A stretch of DNA of 59,162 bases from the NCBI GenBank assembly GCA_020848615.1, contig JADLHW010000019.1, forward strand, positions 1 to 59,162, in the 5' to 3' direction. Source of the stretch: Thermoleophilia bacterium (lineage in GTDB: Bacteria > Actinomycetota > Thermoleophilia > Miltoncostaeales > Miltoncostaeaceae). Positions 18,079 through 26,874 of this stretch are shown here, one piece after another. Made by a program: the position numbers and the translations under genes. Below the pieces are notes generated by a model. The model was not told the origin of the DNA and did not search any database. It saw only the letters and a list, made by a program, of their open reading frames with translations. Position 1 is the stretch's first letter. Each line of letters starts with the position of its first letter.

Positions 18079-20792
18079 GGCCGCTGGAGCTGGAGCTGGT
18101 CGCGTTCCGCTCGTACGAGCACGAGGTGGTGGACTGGCGCCCCCATGACCTGGTGGTGATCGCCGGGGACACCGGGGCCGGCAAGACCTCGCTGCTGGAC
18201 GCCATCGCGTTCGTCCTATTCGGTAAGACCCCCGAGCACGGACGCCCCCGCGACCTGCTCACCCTGGGGCACACCCACGGCGAGGTGCGGCTCACGTTCG
18301 CCCTGCGGGACCAGGTGTGGCGCGCCACCCGGCGGTACGGCAAGGACGCGCCGGACCCCGCCCAGCTGCTGGAGCGGCTCGAACGGGACGGCGGGGACGT
18401 CACCGAGACGCACGCCGACCGCGTGGACGAGCGCCTGCGGGAGCTGGTGGGCATGAGCTTCGAGGCGTTCACCAGCGCCGTCCTGCTGGCCCAGGGGCGG
18501 TTCGCCCAGTTCCTGGGCGCCCAGCCGCGCGACCGGGACGGCATCCTGCGGGAGCTGTTCTCGGTGGCGTCGATGGACGGCGCCCGGCAGGCGGCGCAGC
18601 GGCGCCAGAGCACGCTGGAGGGCGAGGCCCAGGGCGTCGCGCAGGCCGCCGCCGGACTGCCCGGCCACGCCCCGGCCGTCCGGGCCGCGGCGGCGCGGGC
18701 GGCGCGGTCGGCGGCGGCCGCGGCCGCGGTCCTCCGGGCGCTGCGCCCGCTGGCGGAACGGGCCGAGGCGCTGCGCGAGGCCGCCGCGCGTGCGGCGGCG
18801 ACGGCGGAGGCCACGCGGCGCGCCGCGGCCACGCTGCCCGCGGCGGCCGACCGGGACGCGCTGCGCACCCGCCTGGGGTCCGCGCGCGCGGCGGTCGCCG
18901 CGGCCGAGGCCGAGCGCGACGCCGCGACGCGCGACCGGGACACGGCGGCGGCGGGACGCGAGATGCTCCGGATGCGCCACGGCGGAGCGGCCGCCGACCT
19001 GGCCGCCCTGGGCGAGGTCGCCGCCCGGATCCGGGAGATCGAGGCCGAGCTGCCGGAACGCCGGCGTGCCGCCGGGGCCGCCGGCGCGGAGATCGCGGGC
19101 CGACGCGAGGGACTGGAGCGCCTGGTCGCGGAGGGCACCGAGACCGCCGCCGGGCTCGCGACCGCCGCCGCGGAGCTCGAGGGCCTGCGCGGCGCGAGGT
19201 CCGCGGCGTCCGCCGCGGAGGCGGCGCGGGACGCCGTCGAGGCGGCCGACGCCGCTCGCGACACGGCGATCGCCGCCCACGACGCCGCGGCGGCCCAGCG
19301 ACGGGAGGCGCAGGCCGCCCTGGAGGCCGCGATGCGCCGCGACGCGGCACTGGCCGTGCGCGCCGGGCTGGCACCCGGCGACCCGTGCCCGGTGTGCGGC
19401 GGCGCGGTGGGCGACCACCCGCCGGAGGAGGCGGGCGACCTCCTCGCCCTCCGCGCGGCCGCCGACGCCGCCGCCTCGCGGGAGCGGGGCACCGGCGGCG
19501 CCCGTGCCGCGGCGGTGGCCGACGCCGACCGGGCCCGTGCCGCCCTGCACGACGCCGATGCCGCGCTGGCACGGGCCGGCGCCGTGCCGGACGACGCCGC
19601 GCTGAGCGCCGCACAGGAGCGGGTGACGGCCCTGCAGGCCCACCTCGACGAGCAGCGGGCCCTGCACCAGGCGGAGGCCACGGCCATCGCGGGACGGGAG
19701 GGCGCGCTGGGCGAGGAGCTGCGCCGCATCGACGGCGACGGGGCCCGCCTGGAGGACGACCGTCGCCGCCTCGGGGCGTGGGGGGCCGAGGCCGACGCCG
19801 GTGCCGCGCTCTCCGCCGCGGTCTCGGAGCTGCGGGAGGCCGAGGGCGACGCGGACGCCGCCGCGGGGCGCGCCGCAACGGCCGATCGGCGCGCCGCCGA
19901 GGCCCTTCAGGCGGTGCACGCGGTGGAGGCGGGCGAGGTCGGCGCGCTGCGCTCCGCGACGGCCCGCGTCGCCGCCGCGACGGGGCTGCCGGCGCCCGCA
20001 GACGACCTGGACGCGGAGGGCCTGCTGGACGCGTGCGGCGCCCTCGCCGCGGCGGCCGACCGGGCCGCGGCGGACCTCGACGATGCCACGGTCGCCGCCG
20101 TCGCGGCCACCGGGGAGACAGAGGACGAGCTGGTCGCGCGCGGCGGGGTCCTGGGTGTCACCGACGCGGCGTCGCTGCCCGCCGCGCTGCGCGCCTCTGA
20201 GCGCGCCCGCGGCGAGGCCCGCCAGCACCTGGCCGCCGTGGAGGCGGCGGCGGGCGAGGCGTCCCGGCTGCGCGCCATCGAGGCGTCCGCGCGCGCCGAG
20301 GCGGGGCTGTTCGCCACCGTCGCCAGGGACCTGCAGGCCAACGGCTTCCCGCGCTACCTGCTGGGGCGCTACCGGGAGCGGCTGGCCGCCGGGGCATCCG
20401 CCCGCTTGCAGGAGCTGTCGGCGGGCGCGTACCGCTTCTCCGGCAAGGAGCCCGACCCCCTGGCGGTGCTCGACCTGCGCCGCGGGGAACGCGCCCGATC
20501 GGCGTCCACGCTCAGCGGCGGCGAGCGCTTCCTGGCGAGCCTGGCGTTGGCCCTGGGCCTGTCGGACATCGCCGCCGAATCCGGCGGCCGACTGGATTGC
20601 CTGTTCCTGGACGAGGGCTTCTCCACCCTCGACGCGGAGTCCCTGGAGCAGGCCCTCGCCGGCGTGGAGCGCCTCGCCGGGGAGGGGCGGCTCATCGCCG
20701 TCATCACCCACCTGCCCGGCGTCGCGGAACGCCTGGGGTCGGTGATCCGCGTCGCCAAGGACGCGTCCGGGGCGAGCCGCGTCGTGGACTAG
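18075..20792 (+). CDS. sbcC: Exonuclease subunit SbcC (Rad50 family ATPase)
   Basis: 905 residues, shorter than E. coli SbcC (about 1050). N-terminal ABC half with Walker A AGDTGAGKTSLLDAI near residue 35 and Q-loop region VLLAQGRFAQFL; long Ala/Arg/Glu-rich coiled coil; zinc hook Cys438-Pro-Val-Cys441; second coiled coil; C-terminal half with ABC signature LSGGERFLASLAL and Walker B CLFLDEGFSTLD. All functional elements of an SMC-like Rad50 are present. Unusually high Ala content of the coil reflects base composition. Last gene of the nurA-herA-sbcD-sbcC operon, coupled to sbcD by ATGA. Confidence 0.95.
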   Translation: MRPLELELVAFRSYEHEVVDWRPHDLVVIAGDTGAGKTSLLDAIAFVLFGKTPEHGRPRDLLTLGHTHGEVRLTFALRDQVWRATRRYGKDAPDPAQLLERLERDGGDVTETHADRVDERLRELVGMSFEAFTSAVLLAQGRFAQFLGAQPRDRDGILRELFSVASMDGARQAAQRRQSTLEGEAQGVAQAAAGLPGHAPAVRAAAARAARSAAAAAAVLRALRPLAERAEALREAAARAAATAEATRRAAATLPAAADRDALRTRLGSARAAVAAAEAERDAATRDRDTAAAGREMLRMRHGGAAADLAALGEVAARIREIEAELPERRRAAGAAGAEIAGRREGLERLVAEGTETAAGLATAAAELEGLRGARSAASAAEAARDAVEAADAARDTAIAAHDAAAAQRREAQAALEAAMRRDAALAVRAGLAPGDPCPVCGGAVGDHPPEEAGDLLALRAAADAAASRERGTGGARAAAVADADRARAALHDADAALARAGAVPDDAALSAAQERVTALQAHLDEQRALHQAEATAIAGREGALGEELRRIDGDGARLEDDRRRLGAWGAEADAGAALSAAVSELREAEGDADAAAGRAATADRRAAEALQAVHAVEAGEVGALRSATARVAAATGLPAPADDLDAEGLLDACGALAAAADRAAADLDDATVAAVAATGETEDELVARGGVLGVTDAASLPAALRASERARGEARQHLAAVEAAAGEASRLRAIEASARAEAGLFATVARDLQANGFPRYLLGRYRERLAAGASARLQELSAGAYRFSGKEPDPLAVLDLRRGERARSASTLSGGERFLASLALALGLSDIAAESGGRLDCLFLDEGFSTLDAESLEQALAGVERLAGEGRLIAVITHLPGVAERLGSVIRVAKDASGASRVVD

Positions 20793-20796
20793 ATTG

Positions 20797-20845
20797 CCTG
20801 GGCTTCTTGTCGCCTGGTCGACCTGGCTTCTCATGGCCTGGTCGA
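20797..20845 (+). repeat. Imperfect tandem repeat, 25 + 24 bp
   Basis: Unit 1 (20797-20821) and unit 2 (20822-20845) share CCTGG-CTTCT and GCCTGGTCGA, differing by one indel and a few substitutions. It lies just after the sbcC stop in the 205-nt gap 20793-20997. The rest of that gap shows no gene; a clear terminator is not evident. Confidence 0.6.
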
Positions 20846-20997
20846 CTCGCGCAAGCGCCGCCCGTGCGCGCGTTCGGAGCCGTTGGCCTCAGGAACCACG
20901 GCTTGCGCCCGCCTGGAACTGATCTGAGGTCGCCGTCGGTGGCTCCCGGATCCCGACCCTCGCCATCCACAATGGGCCGCTCTGCGCCTGAACGGGA

Positions 20998-21525
20998 TCA
21001 GCGTCCTCGCCGGTACCGAGAGTTGCTTCCTGCGGTGTCGACTCGGCTGTCGGGGTGCGGTTCGCCGACGATATGGGCGACGGTTGCGGCGGCCGCCTCG
21101 ACCAGGTCGCCCGGTGCGAGTTCCACCAGGACGCCGCGCTGGCCGGCGTTCACCAGGATGGTGGGGTGGTTCATCAGCCGGGCCTCCACCAGCACCGGCA
21201 GCTCCTTGCGGCTGCCGAACGGGGAGATGCCGCCGGTGACATAGCCGGTGAGGCGCTCCGCGGCGGCGGGCTGCGCCATCGCGGCGGACCTGGCCCCCAG
21301 GGCCCGGGCCGCGGCCTTCAGGGACAGCTCCACGTCGCCCGGCAGGACCGCGAACGCCGGGGCCCCGTCGGCCTCGATGACCAGGGTCTTCGCGACACGG
21401 GCCGGATCCATCCCCAGCGCCTCCGCGGCGGGGATCGCCCCCTTCGCGGTGTGCCGGTACGTGTGGACGGTGAACGCCACCCCCGAGGCGCGAAGCGCCC
21501 GTGTTCCGCGTGTCTCCGCCGCCAC
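20998..21525 (-). CDS. ybaK: YbaK/EbsC-type aminoacyl-tRNA deacylase (Cys-tRNA(Pro))
   Basis: 175 residues from a GTG at 21525; in-frame ATGs at 21537 and 21546 are alternatives and would overlap the divergent promoter. The editing domain shows FTVHTYRH, the key Lys in VAKTLVIE, LPGDVELSLKAAA, and GYVTGGISPFGSRKELP with NAGQRGVLVELAPGDL near the end. These match the YbaK branch, which hydrolyses Cys-tRNA(Pro) formed by proline-tRNA synthetase errors, rather than ProX or the INS domain. The last residues (DSRVDTAGSNSRYRRGR) are a non-conserved tail. Convergent with sbcC, divergent from 21545. Confidence 0.9.
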   Translation of the reverse strand: MAAETRGTRALRASGVAFTVHTYRHTAKGAIPAAEALGMDPARVAKTLVIEADGAPAFAVLPGDVELSLKAAARALGARSAAMAQPAAAERLTGYVTGGISPFGSRKELPVLVEARLMNHPTILVNAGQRGVLVELAPGDLVEAAAATVAHIVGEPHPDSRVDTAGSNSRYRRGR

Positions 21526-21531
21526 GTTTCC

Positions 21532-21537
21532 TATCAT
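21532..21537 (+). promoter_or_regulatory. -10 box of leaderless-type promoter
   Basis: TATCAT lies 7 nt before the ATG at 21545, with no ribosome-binding site between. It also sits within the region upstream of the divergent ybaK start. Confidence 0.5.
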
Positions 21538-21544
21538 CGCCCAC

Positions 21545-21928
21545 ATGGCATGGCTGGAGTTGCTCATCGCGCTGCTGGTGGGCCTGGGCGGCGGGTGGCT
21601 GGCGTACCGGTCGTCACGGCGGTGGGCGACGGAGGAACGGCGGCGCGTCCAGCGGGCGGTGCCCACGCATGCGACGGTCCTGCACGTCCACCGGGGCGCG
21701 ATGCGTCACCACCGCGACGGCGTCCCGCTGCGGCTGCGCCTGGAGGTGGAGCCACCGAGCTACCAGGGCCCCAACCGCACCGTCGAGGTGGGGTGGGAGG
21801 TGCCGGAGGACCGCGTCGGCGAGGTCGCGGTGGGCCGCCGGCTGGAGGTGAAGGTGGACCGGTACGACGAGCGCCGCATCTACCCGGTCATCGCGGGCGC
21901 CGAATGGTGGGACACCGAACCCGCGTGA
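21545..21928 (+). CDS. Small membrane-anchored protein of unknown function
   Basis: 127 residues. A single N-terminal hydrophobic segment (WLELLIALLVGLGGGWLAY, about 3-21) is followed by a basic stretch (RSSRR, EERRRVQR) and a compact, likely beta-rich domain with RLRLEVEPPSYQGPNRTVEV and an acidic-aromatic end (GAEWWDTEPA). I do not recognise a named family; general form resembles small actinobacterial membrane proteins with an SHOCT-less cytosolic or outer beta domain. The ATG follows a TATCAT box by 7 nt. Confidence 0.7.
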   Translation: MAWLELLIALLVGLGGGWLAYRSSRRWATEERRRVQRAVPTHATVLHVHRGAMRHHRDGVPLRLRLEVEPPSYQGPNRTVEVGWEVPEDRVGEVAVGRRLEVKVDRYDERRIYPVIAGAEWWDTEPA

Positions 21929-22026
21929 CCCGCCGGGCACGGGTCCCCGAGGGTCCTCGCCGCGAGGTGTGGGCACATGCTCTACGTGGGACGGCGCACC
22001 CACGGGGCACGGCCGATACGGTGGGC

Positions 22027-22488
22027 ATGCCGATCACCGCCGAGACCCACGTCCGCCTCACCGACACCGCCCACCACCTCGCCCTGCGCGGAGGTGGCCG
22101 CCTCGCCTCCGACGTCAGCCGCACCGCCCTGCGGGCCCGCGACGTGATGGACGAGCGCGCGACCATGCCCCTGGGCGACCTCATGCGCACCGGGGGATTC
22201 CAGAGCCACGAGATCGCCGCGCTCATGCGGGAGGGCGGCCTGGAGCTCGTGGAGAACGAGATCCGCGGGTGGACGTGCGACCGGTGCAACGGCCCGGCGG
22301 AGGCCGGCACGGCGCTGTGTCCCGAATGCCGCCGGTACCTGGGGTGGGCACGGCTGCTGGGGGAGGACGCCCCCCGCGAGGCACCGCGGTTCCAGGCGCC
22401 CCGCCTCGTCGCCCGGCCCCGCCCCGTGTCCGTCACGCCGCAGCGCCCGGGCGGGATGCGGCGCCTCGGAGACCGCGGCATCGCCTGA
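22027..22488 (+). CDS. Zinc-ribbon protein of unknown function
   Basis: 153 residues. The N-terminal half (to about residue 80) is helical-looking and hydrophilic, including PLGDLMRTGGFQSHEIAALM. A four-cysteine zinc ribbon follows: Cys84-x2-Cys87 and Cys98-x2-Cys101 (TCDRCNGP ... LCPECRRYLG). The tail is Pro/Arg-rich. A TACGGT box ends 4 nt before the ATG. Zinc binding is a confident prediction; a nucleic-acid-binding or regulatory role is only a guess. I do not recognise the family. Confidence 0.65.
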   Translation: MPITAETHVRLTDTAHHLALRGGGRLASDVSRTALRARDVMDERATMPLGDLMRTGGFQSHEIAALMREGGLELVENEIRGWTCDRCNGPAEAGTALCPECRRYLGWARLLGEDAPREAPRFQAPRLVARPRPVSVTPQRPGGMRRLGDRGIA

Positions 22489-22495
22489 CGGACGC

Positions 22496-22509
22496 GGCCC
22501 GGCCGGGCC
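22496..22509. terminator. Possible short bidirectional hairpin
   Basis: GGCCCGGCCGGGCC is a perfect 14-bp palindrome in the 23-nt gap between convergent genes ending at 22488 and 22512. The loop would be minimal, so this is weak. Confidence 0.3.
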
Positions 22510-22511
22510 GG

Positions 22512-23696
22512 TCAGGCGCCCTCGACCGCGGTGGCGGGCGCGCCGGACGGCATGGGCGGCCCGGCGGCGCGGCGGCGGTTCAGCCGGTCGGCGCGCACCA
22601 GCACCAGGCCACCCGCCGCGGGGAACGCCGCCAGGGCGGCGAACGCCAGGGTCCACGGCACGTCGCCGGCGACCAGGCCGAACACGGCCGGGGCGACGGA
22701 GACCACCACGATGAGCACCGTGGCGTACAGGCCCAGGGCGGCGCCCGTACGGTCGGGCGCGACCTCCGCCACCGCCGCGTACGCCACCCCGTTGCCCGCC
22801 ATGGTGAGGACCGCGGCGCCCAGCAGCAGCAGGGCGGCTACCACCGAGGGCAGGCCCAGGAGCAGCCCGGTCCCCAGCAGCAGGGCGCCCGCCCCCAGGG
22901 CCTGGCCGCGCAGCACCGCGATGCGGTTGCCGTGGCGGTCGCTCACCATCCCCGCGACCACGCGGGCGCCGGCCGCCGCCAGGAGCGTGGCCGACAGCAT
23001 CGCCGCCGCGGCACCCTCCGACCACCCGCGCTCGTCGTGCAGGTACGAGGGCTGGAACCGCAGCAGCACGGCCTGACCCACGATCACCAGGGCGCCCCCG
23101 GCCGCGAGCAGCCACACCAGCCGGTCGCCCGCCGGGTGGCCGCGCACCGCGCCGCGCGGCCCCGGCTCCCCGCCGCCCGGCGGTTCCGGGACGCCCCACG
23201 ACGCCAGCGCCCCGACACCCGCCATGCAGGCCAGCGCCACCATCGCCCCCGCGGTGCCCGCCACCGCGGCGGCCGCGGGCAGCACCACGGCGCCGATCGC
23301 CCCACCGGCCATGGGCGCGGTGTGCCGCAGGCCCAGGGCCCGGCCGCGCTCGGCCACCGGGAACCACGCCACCACGGCACGCCCGCTCGCCACCGGCGCG
23401 CACGCCCCGAGGGCCGCGGCGCCCACGAGCATCACCCCCAGCACCACCGGCGAGCCGGCCGCCGACGCGGCCACGAGCACCGCCCCGCATCCGGCGAGGC
23501 CGCCCACCAGCACCGGTCGCTCACCGAACCGGTCGGCCAGCGCGCCCCACGCGAACATGGTGAGGGCGTAGCCGATGGTGGGCGTCGCCAGGAGCACGCC
23601 CAGCCAGGCCAGTGACAGCCCGAACTCCCCGCGCAGGTGCGGGCCCAGGGCCGGCAGCCCCAAGGGGAGGGACGACGCCCCCGCCTGGGCCACCAT
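22512..23696 (-). CDS. Major facilitator superfamily transporter
   Basis: 394 residues with about 12 hydrophobic segments. The cytoplasmic loop after TM2 has the MFS signature GALADRFGERPVLVGG, and its counterpart after TM8 is GMVSDRHGNRIAVLRG. The first helix begins almost at the start codon (MVAQAGASSLPLGLP). The frame upstream (RRWAVLACA) would extend a normal first helix but has no ATG, GTG or TTG within it, so the start is slightly uncertain. It follows the S9 peptidase by 37 nt and is probably co-transcribed with it. Substrate unknown; a nitrate/formate- or drug-type MFS cannot be told apart here. Confidence 0.88.
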   Translation of the reverse strand: MVAQAGASSLPLGLPALGPHLRGEFGLSLAWLGVLLATPTIGYALTMFAWGALADRFGERPVLVGGLAGCGAVLVAASAAGSPVVLGVMLVGAAALGACAPVASGRAVVAWFPVAERGRALGLRHTAPMAGGAIGAVVLPAAAAVAGTAGAMVALACMAGVGALASWGVPEPPGGGEPGPRGAVRGHPAGDRLVWLLAAGGALVIVGQAVLLRFQPSYLHDERGWSEGAAAAMLSATLLAAAGARVVAGMVSDRHGNRIAVLRGQALGAGALLLGTGLLLGLPSVVAALLLLGAAVLTMAGNGVAYAAVAEVAPDRTGAALGLYATVLIVVVSVAPAVFGLVAGDVPWTLAFAALAAFPAAGGLVLVRADRLNRRRAAGPPMPSGAPATAVEGA

Positions 23697-23733
23697 CGCG
23701 CAGGCGAGGACGGCCCAGCGCCGTTGGGGCGCG

Positions 23734-25584
23734 TCAGGCGGGCTCGAGCGCCCGCCCTCCCAGGTGCTTGGCGAAGAACCGCTCCATCGCCCCGTACGCC
23801 TCCATGCGGTTCTCGGGCTTCACGAAGCCGTGGCCCTCCCCCTCCTTGCAGATGTACTCCACGTCCACGCCGCGCTCCCTGAGGGCCGCGACGATCTGGT
23901 CGCTCTCCTGCTTGGTCACGCGGGGATCGTTCGCACCCTGGATGACCATGAGCGGTGTGGTGATGCGGTCCACGAAGTTCAGCGGGGAGCGGCGCTCCAT
24001 GTCGGCCAGGTCGTCGGGGTCGTCCGGGTCGCCCACGTACCGGAACCACGTGCTGGCGAGCAGCGGCCGCCAGTACGCCGGGAAGGACCTCGCCAGCGTC
24101 ACCAGGCTCGACGGCCCCACGAAGCTCACCGCCGCGGCGAACACGTCGGGGGTGAACGTGACCCCCACCAGCGCCGCGTACCCGCCGTAGCTCCCGCCGT
24201 AGATCCCGACGCGTGCCGGGTCGGCGATGCCCTGCTGCACCGCCCAGTCCACGCCGTCGATGAGGTCGTCGTGCATCTTCCCGGCGAACTCCCGCTCGGC
24301 CGCATGGGTGAAGCGCTTCCCGAACCCCGTGGACCCGCGGTAGTTCACCTGCAGCACGGCGTACCCGCGGTTCGCCAGGAACTGGGCGATGGGGTCGTAT
24401 CCCCAGGCGTCGCGCGCCCAGGGGCCGCCGTGCACGTACAGCACCGTCGGCAGCAGGTGCGCCCGCGCGCCGACCGGCAGGGTGAGGTAGCTCGGCAGGC
24501 TCAGGCCGTCCCGGGACGGGATCCGCACCGGTTCCATGGGTGCCAGCGCCGCCGGGTCGAGCCACGGCCGCGGGCGGAACAGGAACCGGGACTCCCGCGT
24601 GCGCCGGTCGAACAGGAACGTGGCGCCCGGGTCGCGGTCGTCGTCGAACGACACGATCCACGAGGTCTCCTCGGCGTCCTGCCCGGTGACCCCGGGGTCG
24701 CCGTGATGCAGGGCCCGCACGGCCTCCCAGTCGTCCCGGAAGTCGTCGTCGTACGCCTTCACCACCGTGCGGTCGCGCAGGTAGAACGTGGCGAGCAGCT
24801 CGCCGGTGCGGTCCGACACCCAGGGGCCGGACAGGTCGGCCTCCTCGTCACCGTCGACCACGCGCTCCGCGCCGGTCGCCGGGTCGAGCTCCACCAGCCG
24901 CAGCAGGTCGGTGCCCCTGGCGGAGCCCACCCACAGCCGGGCGCCGTCCGGGGTGAACCCGAACACGTACCCCTTGTCCTCATTGGAGTACGCCGCGACG
25001 GTGCGCCACTCGGCGGCCTCGTCGTCCCGCACCCAGACCTCGTAGTCGCCCTCCGGGGTCTGCGCATGGGCCGCCCGCAGCGCACCCGTCCGGTCCGCGG
25101 TCCAGCCGATCACGTTGCCCGGGTTCCGGGCGACCATGCGCAGCCGCCCGGTGGCGATGGTGAGGCGGTACACGTCGAACACCGTCGCGTCGCGCAGGTT
25201 GAGTGACACCAGCATGTGCCGCGGCGTGTCGCGGGGAGCGGCCACGATCCCGGCGCGCACCCCCTCGAACGGCGTGAGGTCGCGCACCCTGTCCGGGTCC
25301 TGCGGGTCCACCGCGTACACCCGGTAGTTCTCGTTGCCGCCCTGGTCCTGCACGTAGACGATCCAGCGGCCGTCCCGCGACCAGAAGTAGCTGCGCACCC
25401 CGCGGTCCCGGTCATCGGTGACGGGCCGGTCTCCCCCGCCGTTCCGGTGCGACACCCACACGTTGAGGATTCCGTCGCGGGGGGCGATGTAGGAGATCGT
25501 CAGGCCATCGGGCGACAGGCGCGCGGCGGCCCGTTCCGGGTTGTCGAAGAACTGCCCGAGGGGGATGAGGGGTGCGGTCGTCAT
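23734..25584 (-). CDS. S9 family peptidase (prolyl oligopeptidase / acylaminoacyl-peptidase type)
   Basis: 616 residues, no signal peptide. An N-terminal beta-propeller (about 15-350, repeats such as FWSRDGRWIVYV and FTPDGARLWVG) gates an alpha/beta-hydrolase domain. The catalytic triad is Ser465 in GIYGGSYGGY, Asp553 in VIQGANDPR and His585 in GEGHGFVK; HGGPWARD gives the oxyanion loop. It cleaves short peptides or acylated N-termini in the cytosol. TACGAT lies 8 nt upstream of the ATG, a leaderless-type promoter in a divergent region shared with the Ser/Thr kinase. The MFS gene downstream might export or import a related substrate; inference only. Confidence 0.94.
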   Translation of the reverse strand: MTTAPLIPLGQFFDNPERAAARLSPDGLTISYIAPRDGILNVWVSHRNGGGDRPVTDDRDRGVRSYFWSRDGRWIVYVQDQGGNENYRVYAVDPQDPDRVRDLTPFEGVRAGIVAAPRDTPRHMLVSLNLRDATVFDVYRLTIATGRLRMVARNPGNVIGWTADRTGALRAAHAQTPEGDYEVWVRDDEAAEWRTVAAYSNEDKGYVFGFTPDGARLWVGSARGTDLLRLVELDPATGAERVVDGDEEADLSGPWVSDRTGELLATFYLRDRTVVKAYDDDFRDDWEAVRALHHGDPGVTGQDAEETSWIVSFDDDRDPGATFLFDRRTRESRFLFRPRPWLDPAALAPMEPVRIPSRDGLSLPSYLTLPVGARAHLLPTVLYVHGGPWARDAWGYDPIAQFLANRGYAVLQVNYRGSTGFGKRFTHAAEREFAGKMHDDLIDGVDWAVQQGIADPARVGIYGGSYGGYAALVGVTFTPDVFAAAVSFVGPSSLVTLARSFPAYWRPLLASTWFRYVGDPDDPDDLADMERRSPLNFVDRITTPLMVIQGANDPRVTKQESDQIVAALRERGVDVEYICKEGEGHGFVKPENRMEAYGAMERFFAKHLGGRALEPA

Positions 25585-25592
25585 GGCCCCGA

Positions 25593-25598
25593 ATCGTA
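25593..25598 (-). promoter_or_regulatory. -10 box upstream of the S9 peptidase
   Basis: TACGAT on the minus strand ends 8 nt before the ATG at 25584. Part of a 51-nt divergent promoter region between the peptidase and the Ser/Thr kinase. Confidence 0.45.
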
Positions 25599-25635
25599 GT
25601 GTTAGTGTGCCGCCGAAGCCCGAGGGGGAGCCGGA

Positions 25636-26820
25636 TTGAGCGACATGATCGGCCGCATCCTCGAGGGGTATCGCATCGAGTCGGAGCTGGGACGCGGCGG
25701 CCAGGCCGTCGTGTACCGGGCGACCCAGCTGGCGCTCCAGCGGCAGGTCGCCCTGAAGATCGTGTCCCACCAGCTCTCCGCGGACCCCTCGTTCCTGGAG
25801 CGGTTCAAGCGCGAGGGCATCGCCGCCGCCAACCTCGACCACCCGCACGTCATCCCCGTGTACGAGGCCGGGGAGGCCGACGGCCTGGCGTTCCTGTCGA
25901 TGAAGTTCGTCGACGGCCCCAGCCTGGACGGCGTGATCCGCAGCGGGCAGGGCCTGTCCGCGCAGCGCGCCATGTCGATCCTGCGGCAGGTCGCCGAGGC
26001 CCTCGACTACGCGCACGGCACCGGCCTCGTGCACCGGGACATCAAGCCCGCGAACATCCTGCTGGGCCCCGGCGACCACGCGTACCTGTCGGACTTCGGG
26101 CTCACCCGCGCCATCGAGGGCAGCAAGCTCACCAGCAGCGGCGTGTGGATGGGCACCCTCGAGTACGTCGCGCCGGAGCAGATCAAGGGCTCCGCGCTCA
26201 CGGCCGCCGCCGACCGCTACGCCCTCGCGGTGGTGGCGTACGAGACGCTCACCGGCCGGTCGGTCTTCGACCAGGCCGACCGCACCGCGCTGCTCTACGC
26301 CCACCTGCACGAACCGCACGTGCCGCCCAGCCGGCGCCGCCCGGAGCTGGGACCCGGCGTGGACGAGGTGTTCGCCCGGGCGCTGGCGAAGGACCCGGCC
26401 CACCGGCCCGCCACGTCCGTGGGCTTCGTGGAGGAGCTCACCGGCGCGCTGCAGCACAGCCCCGCCTGGACGATGGCGACGGCCCCCACGTTGGTGAGCC
26501 AGCCGCCGCCCCAGCAGGTCGCCCCCACCGCGGGCAGCAGCACCCCGCCCCCGCCCCCGCCGCCTCCGCCGCCGTCCCCGGGCGCCGGGTCGCAGCCGCC
26601 GCCGCCGGTGTCGCCCCCGGCGGGGTCCCCGCCGCCGCCACAGGCCGCGCCGCCGCCCCGGCGGGGCGCCGCATCCGGCCCCTCCCGGAGCGCCATCCCC
26701 CCGTGGATGCTGCTGGGCGGGGGCGGGGTCGCGCTCGTCGCGATCGTGGTGGTGGTGATGCTGCTCGCGAGCGGCGGCGACTCCACGATCACCCAGACCG
26801 TGACGACGTTCGTCCCGTGA
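25636..26820 (+). CDS. Membrane Ser/Thr protein kinase (PknB-like)
   Basis: 394 residues from a TTG start (GGGGGAG 5 nt upstream; an in-frame ATG lies 9 nt later). The kinase domain spans about 10-275: Gly loop GRGGQAVVYRA, Lys41 (VALKIV), catalytic Asp135 in HRDIKPANIL, DFG Asp153, activation segment to APEQIKGS. A Pro-rich linker (about 290-350, long poly-Pro runs) leads to one transmembrane helix (WMLLGGGGVALVAIVVVVML, about 356-376). Only some 17 residues lie outside (SGGDSTITQTVTTFVP), so no PASTA or other sensor domain is present. Cytosolic kinase, membrane-tethered; signal unknown. Confidence 0.95.
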   Translation: MSDMIGRILEGYRIESELGRGGQAVVYRATQLALQRQVALKIVSHQLSADPSFLERFKREGIAAANLDHPHVIPVYEAGEADGLAFLSMKFVDGPSLDGVIRSGQGLSAQRAMSILRQVAEALDYAHGTGLVHRDIKPANILLGPGDHAYLSDFGLTRAIEGSKLTSSGVWMGTLEYVAPEQIKGSALTAAADRYALAVVAYETLTGRSVFDQADRTALLYAHLHEPHVPPSRRRPELGPGVDEVFARALAKDPAHRPATSVGFVEELTGALQHSPAWTMATAPTLVSQPPPQQVAPTAGSSTPPPPPPPPPPSPGAGSQPPPPVSPPAGSPPPPQAAPPPRRGAASGPSRSAIPPWMLLGGGGVALVAIVVVVMLLASGGDSTITQTVTTFVP

Positions 26821-26874
26821 TGTCGCCCGGGATTGGCGCGGACCACGGATTCCCGCGTAGAATCGCTGGCTGAC

